Assembly: GCF_029266915.1 (NCBI RefSeq)
Contig: NZ_JARIEF010000018.1
Span: 62,001 to 126,000 of the forward strand
DNA: 64,000 nucleotides
Source of the DNA: Tissierella sp.
Lineage (GTDB): Bacteria > Bacillota > Clostridia > Tissierellales > Tissierellaceae
Direction: 5' to 3'
A program made the position numbers and the translations under genes. Shown here piece by piece: positions 35,440 through 45,044 of the stretch (within the stretch, counting starts at the first letter, position 1; the number at the start of each line of letters is the position of its first letter). The notes under the pieces were generated by a model. That model was given only the letters and a program-made list of their open reading frames with translations. It made no database searches and was not told where the DNA came from.

Positions 35440-37602
35440 ATGAGTTTGAAATCAACAAACAAGCAAGTAAAAAATAGACTAAAGGTAACCTTGGGAATTT
35501 CCTTTATACTAGTAGTAATCTTAATTTTTAATCTTGTTAAGATCCAAATCGTCAGGAATCATGAACTTAAAAAGGGCGCATTGGAACAATGGACAAAGTC
35601 GATAGCTATAAGACCTAAAAGAGGTATTATATATGACAGAAGAGGAAAAAAATTAGCTGTAAGTGTTAACGCATCTACAGTGTGGGCAACTACTGACTAT
35701 ATAGATGAAAAAGATGCTAGAACAACTGCTAAAAGCTTGTCTGATATCTTAGAAATAGATGAAGAAGAAATATACCAAAAACTTATAAAAGAAAAGAGCA
35801 ATGAAAAAATAAAACAGTGGATAAGTAGAGATCAATCTAACTCAATTAAATCCTTAAACTTAAATGGAATAAGTATAGTAGATGATAATAAAAGACTTTA
35901 TCCAAATGGTAATTTTGCTTCTTATGTTTTAGGCTTTACTGATATTGATAATGATGGACTTGATGGTATAGAATATATCTATAATGATTACTTAACAGGT
36001 GTGCCAGGCAGATGGATGAAGATGACTGATGGATCAAATAGACAGCTTCCCTATGATGGAGAAAAAATACATAATCCAAAAGATGGTTCATCGCTTGTAC
36101 TTACAATTGATGAAACTATACAGCATTTTGCTGAAAAAGCAGCCGAGAGAGCTATGATTGATACAAAGGCTGAGGGCGTTTCCGTTATTATGATGGAAGT
36201 TGACACTGGAGAAGTACTTGCCATGGTAAATAAACCTGACTTTGACCCAAATAATCCTAGAGAACCAATGGATAAAAACCTTAAGAAACAATGGGACAAA
36301 CTATCACCCGATGACTTGCAAAACAAGTGGTATGATCTTTGGAGAAATGCAAGTGTAAGTGATGTATATGAACCAGGATCGACATTTAAGATTATAACTG
36401 CCGCAGCTGCTTTAGAGGAAAAGAAAACTTCTCTTGATAGTCAGTACTATTGTAAGGGAACTATAAATGTTCAGGGACGTATTTTAAAGTGTGCAAACTG
36501 GTATGATCCTCATAAAGATCAAGACCTTAGAAAAGCTATGAATAACTCTTGTAATGTTGCCTTTGTAAATATAGGAAAAGATCTTGGTAAAGTTGACTTA
36601 TATAAGTATATAAAAGCTTTTGGATTTGGTGAAAAAACTGGAATTGATCTCTTAGGAGAGCAAGTAGGAATTATTCCAAATAGTGCTGAAGGTATAAAAG
36701 AAATAAAGTTGGCTACTCTTTCTTACGGACATGGAATAGCAGTAACACCGATACAGCTTGTAACCGCTATCTCAGCTATAGCAAATGGGGGAGACCTGCT
36801 AGAGCCTAAAATATTAAAACAAGTTTTAAACAGTGATGGAGATATAATAGAAGAGTTTAAAACTGAAACTGTTAGAAAAGTTATATCCAAAGAAACCTCT
36901 GATACTATGCTGAGCCTTTTAGAGTCTGTAGTAAGTGATGGATCGGGTTCAAAAGCTTATATACCAGGATACAGAATTGGTGGAAAAACAGGTACTGCTG
37001 AGAAAACTGAAGGACCTATATATAAAAAAGGAGCCTATATAGGATCCTTTGTAGCAGTAGCTCCGATTGATAATCCAAAGATAGCTATGCTTGTCATAGT
37101 AGATGAGCCTAAGGGAACTTTTTATGGTGGATCCGTAGCAGCTCCGGTTGCAAAATCTATATTCGAAGATACATTTAAATATCTTGAGATACCACCTAAG
37201 TTTACAAAGGAAGAGGAAAAATCTTTAGAAGAAATGATAGAAGTTCCTGATGTAAGAAATCTAAAAATAGACGAAGCTGGCAAGATACTTACAGATGCAG
37301 GGTTAAAACATATAACAGAGTATCCAGAGCTTACCAATGATTCTATTATCATAGATCAAGTTCCACTTCCTGGAGTTAAAATAAAAAAAGGTACTATAGT
37401 AGACCTTTTCATCGATTTTAAACCTAATGAGCAGATTTCTATTCCGGATTTAAAGGGAAAAAATAAAGAAGAAGTAAAAAAAATCTTAGATAAATTAGGA
37501 TTGAAATATGATTTTTTAGGCAAGGGAAAAGTGGTAAAACAAAGTCTAAAAGCTGGAGATAAAGTTGCAATGGGTACTAAGCTGGCAGTAGAATTTAAAT
37601 AG
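35440..37602 (+). CDS. Class B penicillin-binding protein with two PASTA domains (FtsI/PBP2B/SpoVD type)
   Basis: Septal transpeptidase of 720 residues. One N-terminal membrane helix, a dimerisation domain with RPKRGIIYDRRGKKLAVS, then the transpeptidase with STFK (Ser314), the SxN motif in NNSCN and KTGT (Lys516). Two PASTA domains follow at about 602-660 and 666-719. SpoVD and PBP2B of Bacillus are distinguished by their neighbours; this single copy in the mra cluster is more likely the vegetative division enzyme. AGGAGGT precedes the ATG. Confidence 0.95.
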   Translation: MSLKSTNKQVKNRLKVTLGISFILVVILIFNLVKIQIVRNHELKKGALEQWTKSIAIRPKRGIIYDRRGKKLAVSVNASTVWATTDYIDEKDARTTAKSLSDILEIDEEEIYQKLIKEKSNEKIKQWISRDQSNSIKSLNLNGISIVDDNKRLYPNGNFASYVLGFTDIDNDGLDGIEYIYNDYLTGVPGRWMKMTDGSNRQLPYDGEKIHNPKDGSSLVLTIDETIQHFAEKAAERAMIDTKAEGVSVIMMEVDTGEVLAMVNKPDFDPNNPREPMDKNLKKQWDKLSPDDLQNKWYDLWRNASVSDVYEPGSTFKIITAAAALEEKKTSLDSQYYCKGTINVQGRILKCANWYDPHKDQDLRKAMNNSCNVAFVNIGKDLGKVDLYKYIKAFGFGEKTGIDLLGEQVGIIPNSAEGIKEIKLATLSYGHGIAVTPIQLVTAISAIANGGDLLEPKILKQVLNSDGDIIEEFKTETVRKVISKETSDTMLSLLESVVSDGSGSKAYIPGYRIGGKTGTAEKTEGPIYKKGAYIGSFVAVAPIDNPKIAMLVIVDEPKGTFYGGSVAAPVAKSIFEDTFKYLEIPPKFTKEEEKSLEEMIEVPDVRNLKIDEAGKILTDAGLKHITEYPELTNDSIIIDQVPLPGVKIKKGTIVDLFIDFKPNEQISIPDLKGKNKEEVKKILDKLGLKYDFLGKGKVVKQSLKAGDKVAMGTKLAVEFK

Positions 37603-37619
37603 CTAATATATAAAATTGA

Positions 37620-37652
37620 TTATAAGGCAACCTTAAAGTTGCCTTATAATTA
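37620..37652 (+). terminator. Hairpin after the class B PBP gene
   Basis: TATAAGGCAAC (37621-37631), loop CTTAAA, GTTGCCTTATA (37638-37648), then ATTAATTTTA. The T-tract is poor, so it may terminate only partly or protect the RNA. Confidence 0.65.
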
Positions 37653-37750
37653 ATTTTAAACTATCTCTTTTACTAAAGTTTAGTATAATGAATAAGAACT
37701 AGATTTTAATAGCTTTGATAAAAGAAATACTTATTTAAAAGGAGAAAAAG

Positions 37751-38716
37751 ATGTTAGAATATAAACAGGTATTTATAAGCATGGCAATTTCACTTATAGC
37801 AGGATTGATTATAGGCCCTATCGTAATATCAAGGCTAAAGAAGTTACATATTAAGCAGAGTATTAGAGAGGAAGGTCCAGAGTCTCATCTTTCTAAAGAA
37901 GGAACTCCCACCATGGGAGGAATTATTATATTTTTGGCCCTTTTAATAGGCGTCTTAACTTCAGGAGCTCTAAATAGAGATATGTATGTTATTCTCCTTT
38001 CCACACTAGGATTTGGACTTATAGGTTTTGTAGATGACTATATAATAGTAGCTAAGGAAAGAAATCTAGGTTTAAAAGCCTATCAAAAGATTATAGGACA
38101 AGTAATTCTTGCAGTTCTGCTAGCTCTTTATCAGTCAAAGACTTCAGACATTGGAACCCAGATCATCGTTCCTTTTTTAAAGGGAGTCTATCTTGATTTA
38201 GGATTTCTTTATGTTCCTTTAATTGCATTTGTAATAGTGGGAACAGTAAACAGTGTAAATTTAACTGATGGATTGGACGGATTATCAACAGGCGTAACTG
38301 TCATAGTGCTAGCATTTTTTGCAATAGTATCTATGCAGATGGGTTACTCTAGTGTATCAGTTTTTTCAGGTGCTTTGATTGGAGCCTGTCTTGGATTTTT
38401 AAGGTACAATGCCTTCCCCGCTAAGATATTTATGGGAGACACTGGTTCCTTGGGTCTTGGAGGAGCCGTTTCTGCGATTGCTATACTTCTAAATTTACCT
38501 CTTATAATACCGATTGTCGGAGGAATATATTTTGCAGAAGCCATGTCTGTTATTATACAAGTTTTATCATTTAAGCTCAGAGGCAAAAGAGTATTTTTGA
38601 TGAGTCCTCTTCATCATCATTTTGAATATAAGGGTTGGAAAGAGACGAAAGTAGTTGTAGTTTTTTGGTCAGTTACAATAGTGCTTTGCTTTATAGGACT
38701 ATTAGCTTTAAGATAA
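37751..38716 (+). CDS. mraY: Phospho-N-acetylmuramoyl-pentapeptide transferase
   Basis: Membrane enzyme that links UDP-MurNAc-pentapeptide to undecaprenyl phosphate, forming lipid I. It has about ten hydrophobic segments and the motifs PTMGGI, FVDDYI, NLTDGLDGLSTG, FMGDTGSLGLGG and PLHHHFEYKGW. Length 321. TATAAT at 37684 may drive it independently of the mraZ promoter. In this cluster murE and murF, which normally lie before mraY, are absent. Confidence 0.97.
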   Translation: MLEYKQVFISMAISLIAGLIIGPIVISRLKKLHIKQSIREEGPESHLSKEGTPTMGGIIIFLALLIGVLTSGALNRDMYVILLSTLGFGLIGFVDDYIIVAKERNLGLKAYQKIIGQVILAVLLALYQSKTSDIGTQIIVPFLKGVYLDLGFLYVPLIAFVIVGTVNSVNLTDGLDGLSTGVTVIVLAFFAIVSMQMGYSSVSVFSGALIGACLGFLRYNAFPAKIFMGDTGSLGLGGAVSAIAILLNLPLIIPIVGGIYFAEAMSVIIQVLSFKLRGKRVFLMSPLHHHFEYKGWKETKVVVVFWSVTIVLCFIGLLALR

Positions 38717-38731
38717 AGGGTTGGTGAAACT

Positions 38732-40102
38732 ATGGATTTAAACGGAAAAAATATACTTGTTATGGGCCTTGGAATATCTGGTATTTCAACTATAAGAGCC
38801 CTAGATAGATTGGGAGCTCATATATCTATAAGTGATTCAAAAACTGAAAATGAATTAGGGGAGATATTAGATAGAGTTTCTGATATTGCTTTAGAAAAGT
38901 TTCTGGGAAAAGAGGAGTTAAATCTTTCTAGGATAGATTTAATAGTAAAGAGTCCTGGAATACCATTAAGCAATAAGACTATAGAAGAAGCTATAGAAAG
39001 AAAAATTCCTATAACTAATGATATTGAGATTGGAAGCCTTCTTTCTAAATCTAAGAATATTATAGCTATAACTGGAACTAATGGAAAAACCACTACCACA
39101 ACTCTTACGGGAGAGATATTTAAAAATGAAGGACTCAATGCTTTTATAGGCGGAAATATAGGAAAGTCTGTAATCCAAGAAATGATAGATGCAAAAGTGG
39201 GAGATGTTTTTATTCTTGAAACCAGCAGCTTTCAGCTGGAAAACACACTAAATTTTAAACCGAAAATAAGTCTTATAATAAATATTACTCCAGACCATTT
39301 AGATTGGCATGGAAGTTTTGAAAATTATATAGAGTCAAAAAAGAAGATATTTAAAAATCAAGATAAATCTGATTTTACTATCTTAAACTATGATGATCCT
39401 TTACTTAAAACTTTTGAATCTGAAGTCCATTCAAATATAATATACTTTAGCGTGAAGGAAAAACTAGAGCGAGGTGTTTTTATAGAAGATGGAAATATTG
39501 TTATAAAACTAGATAAAACAAGAATAGGGCTTCTTCCTATAGATCAACTCCTCTTAAAAGGAAAACACAACTTGGAAAATGTGCTCGGGAGTGTCGCGAT
39601 TTCTTTCGTAAATGGAGTAAAGATAGAAACTATAAGAGATACAATCTTAAGTTTTAAAGGAGTAGAACATAGACTAGAGTTTGTTGAAGAAAAAAACGGC
39701 CGTAAGTTTTTTAATGACTCCAAAGGTACAAATACAGATTCCAGTATAAAAGCTATAGAAGCAATAGAAGAGAATATAGTTTTGATAGCTGGAGGTTATG
39801 ATAAGAGGATAGAATTTGATGAATTTATCAAATCTTTTAAGAACAGAGTTAAGAGCTTGGTTCTTTTAGGACAAACATCTCAACAGATAAAAGAGACAGC
39901 TTTAGCGTATGGATTTAAGGAAATCTTCCTGGCGGGGGATATGAAAGAGGCAGTAAATCTAGCCTATAAACTATCAAAAAGTGGAGATAATATCCTTCTT
40001 TCTCCTGCATGTGCAAGCTGGGGGATGTTTAAAAACTTTGAAGAAAGAGGAAAAGTTTTTAAATCTATAGTAGCTAGTCTGGGGGATGATGGAATTGAAT
40101 AA
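38732..40102 (+). CDS. murD: UDP-N-acetylmuramoylalanine-D-glutamate ligase
   Basis: Cytoplasmic Mur ligase that adds D-Glu to UDP-MurNAc-L-Ala. The Rossmann-like N-terminus (ILVMGLGISGISTIRAL), the ATP loop ITGTNGKTTTTTL, NITPDHLDWHGS and the C-terminal NDSKGTNTDSSIKAI and LSPACASWGMFKNFEERG motifs are all seen. Length 456. It overlaps ftsW by 17 bases. Confidence 0.97.
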   Translation: MDLNGKNILVMGLGISGISTIRALDRLGAHISISDSKTENELGEILDRVSDIALEKFLGKEELNLSRIDLIVKSPGIPLSNKTIEEAIERKIPITNDIEIGSLLSKSKNIIAITGTNGKTTTTTLTGEIFKNEGLNAFIGGNIGKSVIQEMIDAKVGDVFILETSSFQLENTLNFKPKISLIINITPDHLDWHGSFENYIESKKKIFKNQDKSDFTILNYDDPLLKTFESEVHSNIIYFSVKEKLERGVFIEDGNIVIKLDKTRIGLLPIDQLLLKGKHNLENVLGSVAISFVNGVKIETIRDTILSFKGVEHRLEFVEEKNGRKFFNDSKGTNTDSSIKAIEAIEENIVLIAGGYDKRIEFDEFIKSFKNRVKSLVLLGQTSQQIKETALAYGFKEIFLAGDMKEAVNLAYKLSKSGDNILLSPACASWGMFKNFEERGKVFKSIVASLGDDGIE

Positions 40103-41231
40103 GATCAAGGAAGAAACTGATAAAAAAGCAGTTGATTTTATGCTCCTGATCTCCATAACCATCTTAGTTTTAATTGGTATTATAATGGTATTTAGTGCAA
40201 GTTGGCCTGTAGGGATGTCAAAATTTGGTAATGGATATTATTTTTTGAAAAAACATATAGGTTGGGCAGTTTTTGGCTTTTTAGGTTTGTTTTTTGCCAT
40301 GAATTTTGACTATATAAAACTTAAAAAGTGGGCGCCTTATATCTTTTTACTATCTCTTATATTAGGATTGTTGGTATTTACTCCTATGGGAGCAGATATA
40401 AAAGGTGCTACAAGATGGCTTAAGATAGGTACTTCTTCAAGACACATTAAAATAATGCCTTCGGATGCAATAAAGTTTGGAAGTATATTATTTTTTGCTC
40501 ATTTTTTAGCAAATAAGAGAGAAAGAATATCTACACTACTTCAGGGAACTCTTCCTGCTCTTATTATTATAGGACTTCCCACTTTAATCGTAATCAAAGA
40601 AGATTTGGGGACTGGTTCAACTATCGCTATAACACTTATGGCTATGTTTTTTGTCGGAGGAATGAATCTTCTACACATGGTTCCTGTGGCAGCTTTAGCA
40701 GGAGGAGCCTTTACAGTAGTTCTTAAAGACCCTGCTAACAAGTATAGACTTGCAAGAATGGTAGCCTTTAAAGATCCCTTTGCAGATAGACTCGATACTG
40801 GCTGGCAGTTGGTTCAATCCCTATACTCACTCGGATCTGGCGGATTGTTTGGTCTAGGACTTGGAAAGAGTAGGCAAAAGTTTTTCTATCTATCTGAAGC
40901 ATATAATGACTTTATATTTGCTATAATAGGAGAAGAACTGGGACTTATTGGTACGGTATTGGTTACTTTATTAATTCTTATAGTTATTTGGAGAGGTATA
41001 ATAATAGCTTCCAAAGTAGACGACTTGTTTGGATCTTTATTGGCAACTGGAATAACGGCTCTTATAGCAGTACAGTCTTTAGTTCATATAGGGGTAGTTA
41101 CATCAACAATCCCAACTACCGGTATAACACTTCCATTTATAAGTTATGGAGGTACATCACTAGTAATGTTTATGACACTGGTAGGAATATTATTAAATAT
41201 TTCTAGACATGTAAATTTTGAAAGGGGTTAA
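40086..41231 (+). CDS. ftsW: SEDS-family peptidoglycan glycosyltransferase FtsW/SpoVE
   Basis: Multi-pass (about ten segments) SEDS polymerase that works with the class B PBP upstream. Motifs are MVFSASWP, GATRWLKIG, the KEDLGTGSTIAITLM segment, FKDPFADRLDTGWQLVQSLYSLGSGGLFGLGLG and TTGITLPFISYGGTSLV. Starts at 40086, 40089 (ATG) or 40095 (TTG) are all close to GGGGGATG, so the exact start is open. FtsW and SpoVE cannot be separated by sequence here; the position in the dcw cluster favours division. Confidence 0.94.
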   Translation: MMELNKIKEETDKKAVDFMLLISITILVLIGIIMVFSASWPVGMSKFGNGYYFLKKHIGWAVFGFLGLFFAMNFDYIKLKKWAPYIFLLSLILGLLVFTPMGADIKGATRWLKIGTSSRHIKIMPSDAIKFGSILFFAHFLANKRERISTLLQGTLPALIIIGLPTLIVIKEDLGTGSTIAITLMAMFFVGGMNLLHMVPVAALAGGAFTVVLKDPANKYRLARMVAFKDPFADRLDTGWQLVQSLYSLGSGGLFGLGLGKSRQKFFYLSEAYNDFIFAIIGEELGLIGTVLVTLLILIVIWRGIIIASKVDDLFGSLLATGITALIAVQSLVHIGVVTSTIPTTGITLPFISYGGTSLVMFMTLVGILLNISRHVNFERG

Positions 41232-41234
41232 AGA

Positions 41235-42329
41235 ATGCGATACTTAATATCTGGCGGGGGAACAGGGGGACATATTTATCCGGCTCTTGCTATTTTAAAC
41301 GAAATAAAACTTCACGATAAGGATGCAGTTATACTCTATGTAGGAACTGAACAAGGACTAGAAGCTAAATTAGTACCAAAGGAAGAGATTGATTTTAAAA
41401 CTATAAGGGTTGAAGGAATACCAAGGAGTATAAGTAAGGATTCCTTAATTGCTCTTAGAGAGCTGCTGTATGGCTTAAAAGAATCGGGGAGGATAATAGA
41501 TGATTTTAAACCAGATATTGTTATAGGTACAGGCGGATATGTGTGTGGGCCGGTAGTTTTTAAAGCGGCAAGAAAAAAAATTCCGACTCTCATACATGAA
41601 CAAAATGCCTTTCCAGGAATAACAAATAAGATTCTTTCAAGATTTGTAGATAGAGTTGCAGTAACTTTCGAAGAATCAATTGCATACTTTAAGTTTCCAG
41701 AGCGAGTTATAAAAGTAGGAAATCCTATAAGATCTGAAATCTTAAATATAGATAAAAAACAAGCTTATGAAAAACTAGGATTAAGTCCTGATAAAGCTAC
41801 TGTACTATGTTTTGGTGGAAGCGGAGGGCAGAGAAGCCTTAATGAATCTATGAGAGATATGTTAAAATCTTTAGATTCAGTTGATTTTCAAGTAATCCAT
41901 GTAACAGGTGAGAGATTTTATGAAGAGTTTATGGAAGATATAAAAGATTTAAACTTAAATAAAGATAGGATAAAAATACTTCCCTACCTTTACGAGATGG
42001 CCGAAGCTCTCAATATAGCAGATCTTATGATTACAAGCGCAGGAGCTATAACACTTGCTGAAGTTTCAAGTATCGGAATACCAAGTATACTAATTCCAAA
42101 GGCCTATACAGCTGAAAACCATCAAGAGTATAATGCTAGAAGTTTTGAAAAGAAAGAAGCAGCTATTGTGATACTTGAAAAGGATTTAAATGGTGAAAAG
42201 TTAAAAGATGTATTGATTCCTCTTTTAAATAATCCAGAAAAACTTAAAAAAATGTCCCAAAACAGTAAGAGTTTAGGTCAAACAGATTCAGCAGGTAAAA
42301 TATATGATATAATAAAAACAATAATTTAA
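41235..42329 (+). CDS. murG: UDP-GlcNAc:lipid I N-acetylglucosaminyltransferase
   Basis: GT-B glycosyltransferase that turns lipid I into lipid II on the cytoplasmic face. The GGTGGHIYPALAI loop opens the protein, followed by GTGGYVCGPVVFKAA, HEQNAFPGITNKILSRFVDRVAV and the C-domain FGGSGGQRSLN and SAGAITLAEVSSIGIPSILIP. Length 364. It follows ftsW by three bases, with AAGGGG as SD. Confidence 0.97.
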   Translation: MRYLISGGGTGGHIYPALAILNEIKLHDKDAVILYVGTEQGLEAKLVPKEEIDFKTIRVEGIPRSISKDSLIALRELLYGLKESGRIIDDFKPDIVIGTGGYVCGPVVFKAARKKIPTLIHEQNAFPGITNKILSRFVDRVAVTFEESIAYFKFPERVIKVGNPIRSEILNIDKKQAYEKLGLSPDKATVLCFGGSGGQRSLNESMRDMLKSLDSVDFQVIHVTGERFYEEFMEDIKDLNLNKDRIKILPYLYEMAEALNIADLMITSAGAITLAEVSSIGIPSILIPKAYTAENHQEYNARSFEKKEAAIVILEKDLNGEKLKDVLIPLLNNPEKLKKMSQNSKSLGQTDSAGKIYDIIKTII

Positions 42330-42396
42330 TAAAGATTCTATTTAAATAGATAAAAGTTTATATTATATAAGGATATATTAAGAAGAGGCGGAAAAA

Positions 42397-43146
42397 ATGA
42401 AAAATATAACTTCCAATAGAAAATTACATAAAACAAGAAAAAAGAGCTTTAAAGTAATAATAGCTATCCTATTATTGCTTGCTATGTTTATATTTTGGGC
42501 GTTTAATTCTAGCTTTTTCAATATTAAAAAGATAAATATAAGTAATAATAAGCTCTTGAAAAAGGAGAGTATATTAAAAGAATCCAAGCTTGAACAAGGC
42601 CAAAATATCTTTAAGTTTAAGATTGGAGATGTAGAGTCGAATTTAGTTAAAAACCCCTTTATAAAATCTTTAGAAGTAAAAAGGGAACTTCCAGATATTG
42701 TCAATATTGCTATAAAAGAAAGAGAAAGAACTTTTATCCTCGAGTATATGACAATGTATTTTGTTGTGGATGAAGAGGGAGTTATAATGGAAGTTTTAGA
42801 AAAGCCTAATAAAAGTTTTACAATTGTAAATGGTTTTAAAACAAATTCTATTAAAATCGGTGAAAATATATTTATAGAAGAAAATGAAAATTTAAAAACA
42901 TTTATAAATGAAGCTAAAACTCTAAAAATACTCAGTAAAATTGAGAAAATAGATAAAGATTTTGCTAATGATATAAATATTAAATTAAAAAATGGTATTT
43001 ATGTTGCCTTTGGTACACTAAGTAATGTAAAATATAAGTTAAGCTTATTAAAAGAGATAATGATTGATATAGAAGAGAAGGATATAAAGGCTAAAAAGAT
43101 TATAATGGACAAAGGGAGTCATCCGATTTTAATCCTGGATGATTAG
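42397..43146 (+). CDS. divIB: FtsQ/DivIB-type division protein
   Basis: A 249-residue bitopic protein with a basic cytoplasmic tail, one membrane helix (about 23-42) and an extracellular POTRA domain starting FNIKKINISNNKLLKKESIL, followed by the FtsQ-type beta domain. It stabilises the FtsL/DivIC complex at the septum. Position between murG and ftsZ supports the call. SD AGAGGCGG. Confidence 0.88.
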   Translation: MKNITSNRKLHKTRKKSFKVIIAILLLLAMFIFWAFNSSFFNIKKINISNNKLLKKESILKESKLEQGQNIFKFKIGDVESNLVKNPFIKSLEVKRELPDIVNIAIKERERTFILEYMTMYFVVDEEGVIMEVLEKPNKSFTIVNGFKTNSIKIGENIFIEENENLKTFINEAKTLKILSKIEKIDKDFANDINIKLKNGIYVAFGTLSNVKYKLSLLKEIMIDIEEKDIKAKKIIMDKGSHPILILDD

Positions 43147-43160
43147 AGAAGAGGTGTATT

Positions 43161-43886
43161 ATGAAGAAAAAATCAGAAATGGCATCACTTGTGTTAGTAT
43201 CTGTTATATTAGGTTTGATTTTAACTATTCAATTTAAAACTGTAAGTAAAACAGTTGGCGAAGGAGTACTTCCTACTCAAAGAGCTCAAGAGCTTGCAGC
43301 TGATTTAAAAAAAGTTAAAGATGAGAGAGATATACAAATAGATAGAATAGCAGAACTTGAGGCTGAAATAGATAAGTATGAAAAAGAAGGAATAGATGGA
43401 GATACTTTTGCTAAGGGAGTATATGAAGAAACTATGAAGTATAGAATCTTAGCTGGGTATTTAGATATGGAGGGTCCAGGAATCATACTGGAGATAAATG
43501 ATCCCTCGAGTGATTTAGACTTCAGCGGAGGCATTGGAGTAGTAGACCAGCTTGATTTGATACTTCAAATAATTAGTATACTAAATTCTGCTGATGCAGA
43601 AGCTATATCCATAAATGATCAAAGGTATACAGCTTTTACGGAAATCGTAAGGGCGGGAGATCATATTGAAATAAATGGTGTATCTACTAACTCGCCTCTA
43701 GTTATAAAAGCTATAGGAAATCCTAGTACATTGGAATCTGCTTTAGCTATTAAAAGGGGTATAGTATGGGAGCTTAAGAGTTACAACTACTCAGTAGTAC
43801 TAACTCAAGATAAGGACATTACAATTCCTAAATATAGAAAGGTTAAAGATCTTAAATACAGTGAACCTGCGGAAGGAAATAATTAG
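43161..43886 (+). CDS. DUF881 family membrane-anchored protein (first copy)
   Basis: A 241-residue protein with one N-terminal membrane helix (about 8-25), a coiled coil (about 42-75) and a DUF881 domain with GYLDMEGPGIILEINDPS, ILNSADAEAISINDQRYTAFTEI and PLVIKAIGNPSTLESAL. The function is unknown; the family is frequent before ftsZ in Gram-positives. It is followed after eight bases by a paralogue of the same length. Confidence 0.87.
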   Translation: MKKKSEMASLVLVSVILGLILTIQFKTVSKTVGEGVLPTQRAQELAADLKKVKDERDIQIDRIAELEAEIDKYEKEGIDGDTFAKGVYEETMKYRILAGYLDMEGPGIILEINDPSSDLDFSGGIGVVDQLDLILQIISILNSADAEAISINDQRYTAFTEIVRAGDHIEINGVSTNSPLVIKAIGNPSTLESALAIKRGIVWELKSYNYSVVLTQDKDITIPKYRKVKDLKYSEPAEGNN

Positions 43887-43894
43887 GTGATGAG

Positions 43895-44620
43895 ATGAAG
43901 ATAAACCGAGGAAAAATCTTAATTTTAATTTCAAGTATATCACTTGGCATACTAATTAGTACAGTTATGAAATCTAATTTAGAATCATATGCACCTGTAA
44001 CTTTAGCATCATTGCAGATAACTCAGGAAGAAATAAGAGCTTTAAAAGATGAAATCAATGATTTTAAAAGAATACATGATGAAAAAGAAGAAGAACTGGA
44101 ATTACTTCGGGATATATTTTATAATGATACTACGGTAGTAGATAAATTAAGTATAGATTTAGCTTTAAATAAAGCGGTTTCAGGTCATCAGGCATTGGAA
44201 GGACCTGGAATAACTATAAAAATGTATGATAATCCTGCAGATGATATAATAGGTGGAAATGTAAATGATGATGTTATTCATGATGTAGATATGATGAATA
44301 TAATAAATGATCTAAGGATTGCAGGCGCTGAAGCTATAAGTATAAACGGAGAAAGAGTTGTAACTTCTTCTGAAATGAAATGTGGAGGACCTATTATAAG
44401 AATAAATGGTACAAGTATAGGTACACCATTTATAATAAGTGCTATAGGAGATCCCAAGCTGCTTATGGCAGCTGTAAATGCTCCCGATACTTATGGAGAT
44501 GCATTGAAAAACATCTGGAAGATAGGCTTTGAGCCGAAAGAAAAAGATGATTTATTCGTTCCGGCTTATTCTGGTGATTTTAGTTTTAAATACGCCAAGC
44601 CTAAAGGAGATGAGAATTGA
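43895..44620 (+). CDS. DUF881 family membrane-anchored protein (second copy)
   Basis: Another 241-residue DUF881 protein: membrane helix (about 8-24), coiled coil (about 40-65), and a domain with LEGPGITIKMYDNPADDI, LRIAGAEAISINGERVVTSSEM and PFIISAIGDPKLLMAAV. It shares the domain layout of the preceding gene but is well diverged, so this is not a recent duplication. Its stop overlaps the sbp start by four bases. Confidence 0.87.
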   Translation: MKINRGKILILISSISLGILISTVMKSNLESYAPVTLASLQITQEEIRALKDEINDFKRIHDEKEEELELLRDIFYNDTTVVDKLSIDLALNKAVSGHQALEGPGITIKMYDNPADDIIGGNVNDDVIHDVDMMNIINDLRIAGAEAISINGERVVTSSEMKCGGPIIRINGTSIGTPFIISAIGDPKLLMAAVNAPDTYGDALKNIWKIGFEPKEKDDLFVPAYSGDFSFKYAKPKGDEN

Positions 44621-45030
44621 TGATTTTTGCTTTAATAGGTATACTAGTAGGAGCTGTCATTGGACTATTGCTACCGTATACTTATAACACAGCTTATTCT
44701 TTATATATTACAGTGGCAATACTTGCCAGTCTTGACTCTGTTTTTGGAGGAATAAGATCTAATTTAGAAGAAAGATTTGATATAAAAGTCTTCTTATCAG
44801 GTTTCTTTGGAAATGCAATTCTAGCAGCATTTTTAGCGTATATTGGAGACATCTTAGGGGTTCCATTATACTTTGCTGCAATATTTACATTTGGAGGAAG
44901 AATATTTGATAACTTCGCGTCAATAAGAAGATTGTTATTATATAAAACAAGCCAATATAGAAAAAGCAAAAAAAAATTAAATAACCAAGATGACTTAGAA
45001 GATGAAGATGACTTAACAACTATAAAATAA
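44617..45030 (+). CDS. sbp: Small basic protein family (DUF1290) membrane protein
   Basis: A 137-residue protein with three or four hydrophobic segments and the family pattern IGILVGAVIGLLLPYTYN, LDSVFGGIRSNLEERFD and FFGNAILAAFLAYIGDILGV. The C-terminus is charged and acidic. The gene named sbp lies upstream of ftsZ in Bacillus and Clostridia; its function is not defined. It overlaps the DUF881 gene and lies 14 bases before ftsZ. Confidence 0.88.
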   Translation: MMIFALIGILVGAVIGLLLPYTYNTAYSLYITVAILASLDSVFGGIRSNLEERFDIKVFLSGFFGNAILAAFLAYIGDILGVPLYFAAIFTFGGRIFDNFASIRRLLLYKTSQYRKSKKKLNNQDDLEDEDDLTTIK

Positions 45031-45044
45031 GGGGGAAATAAATA

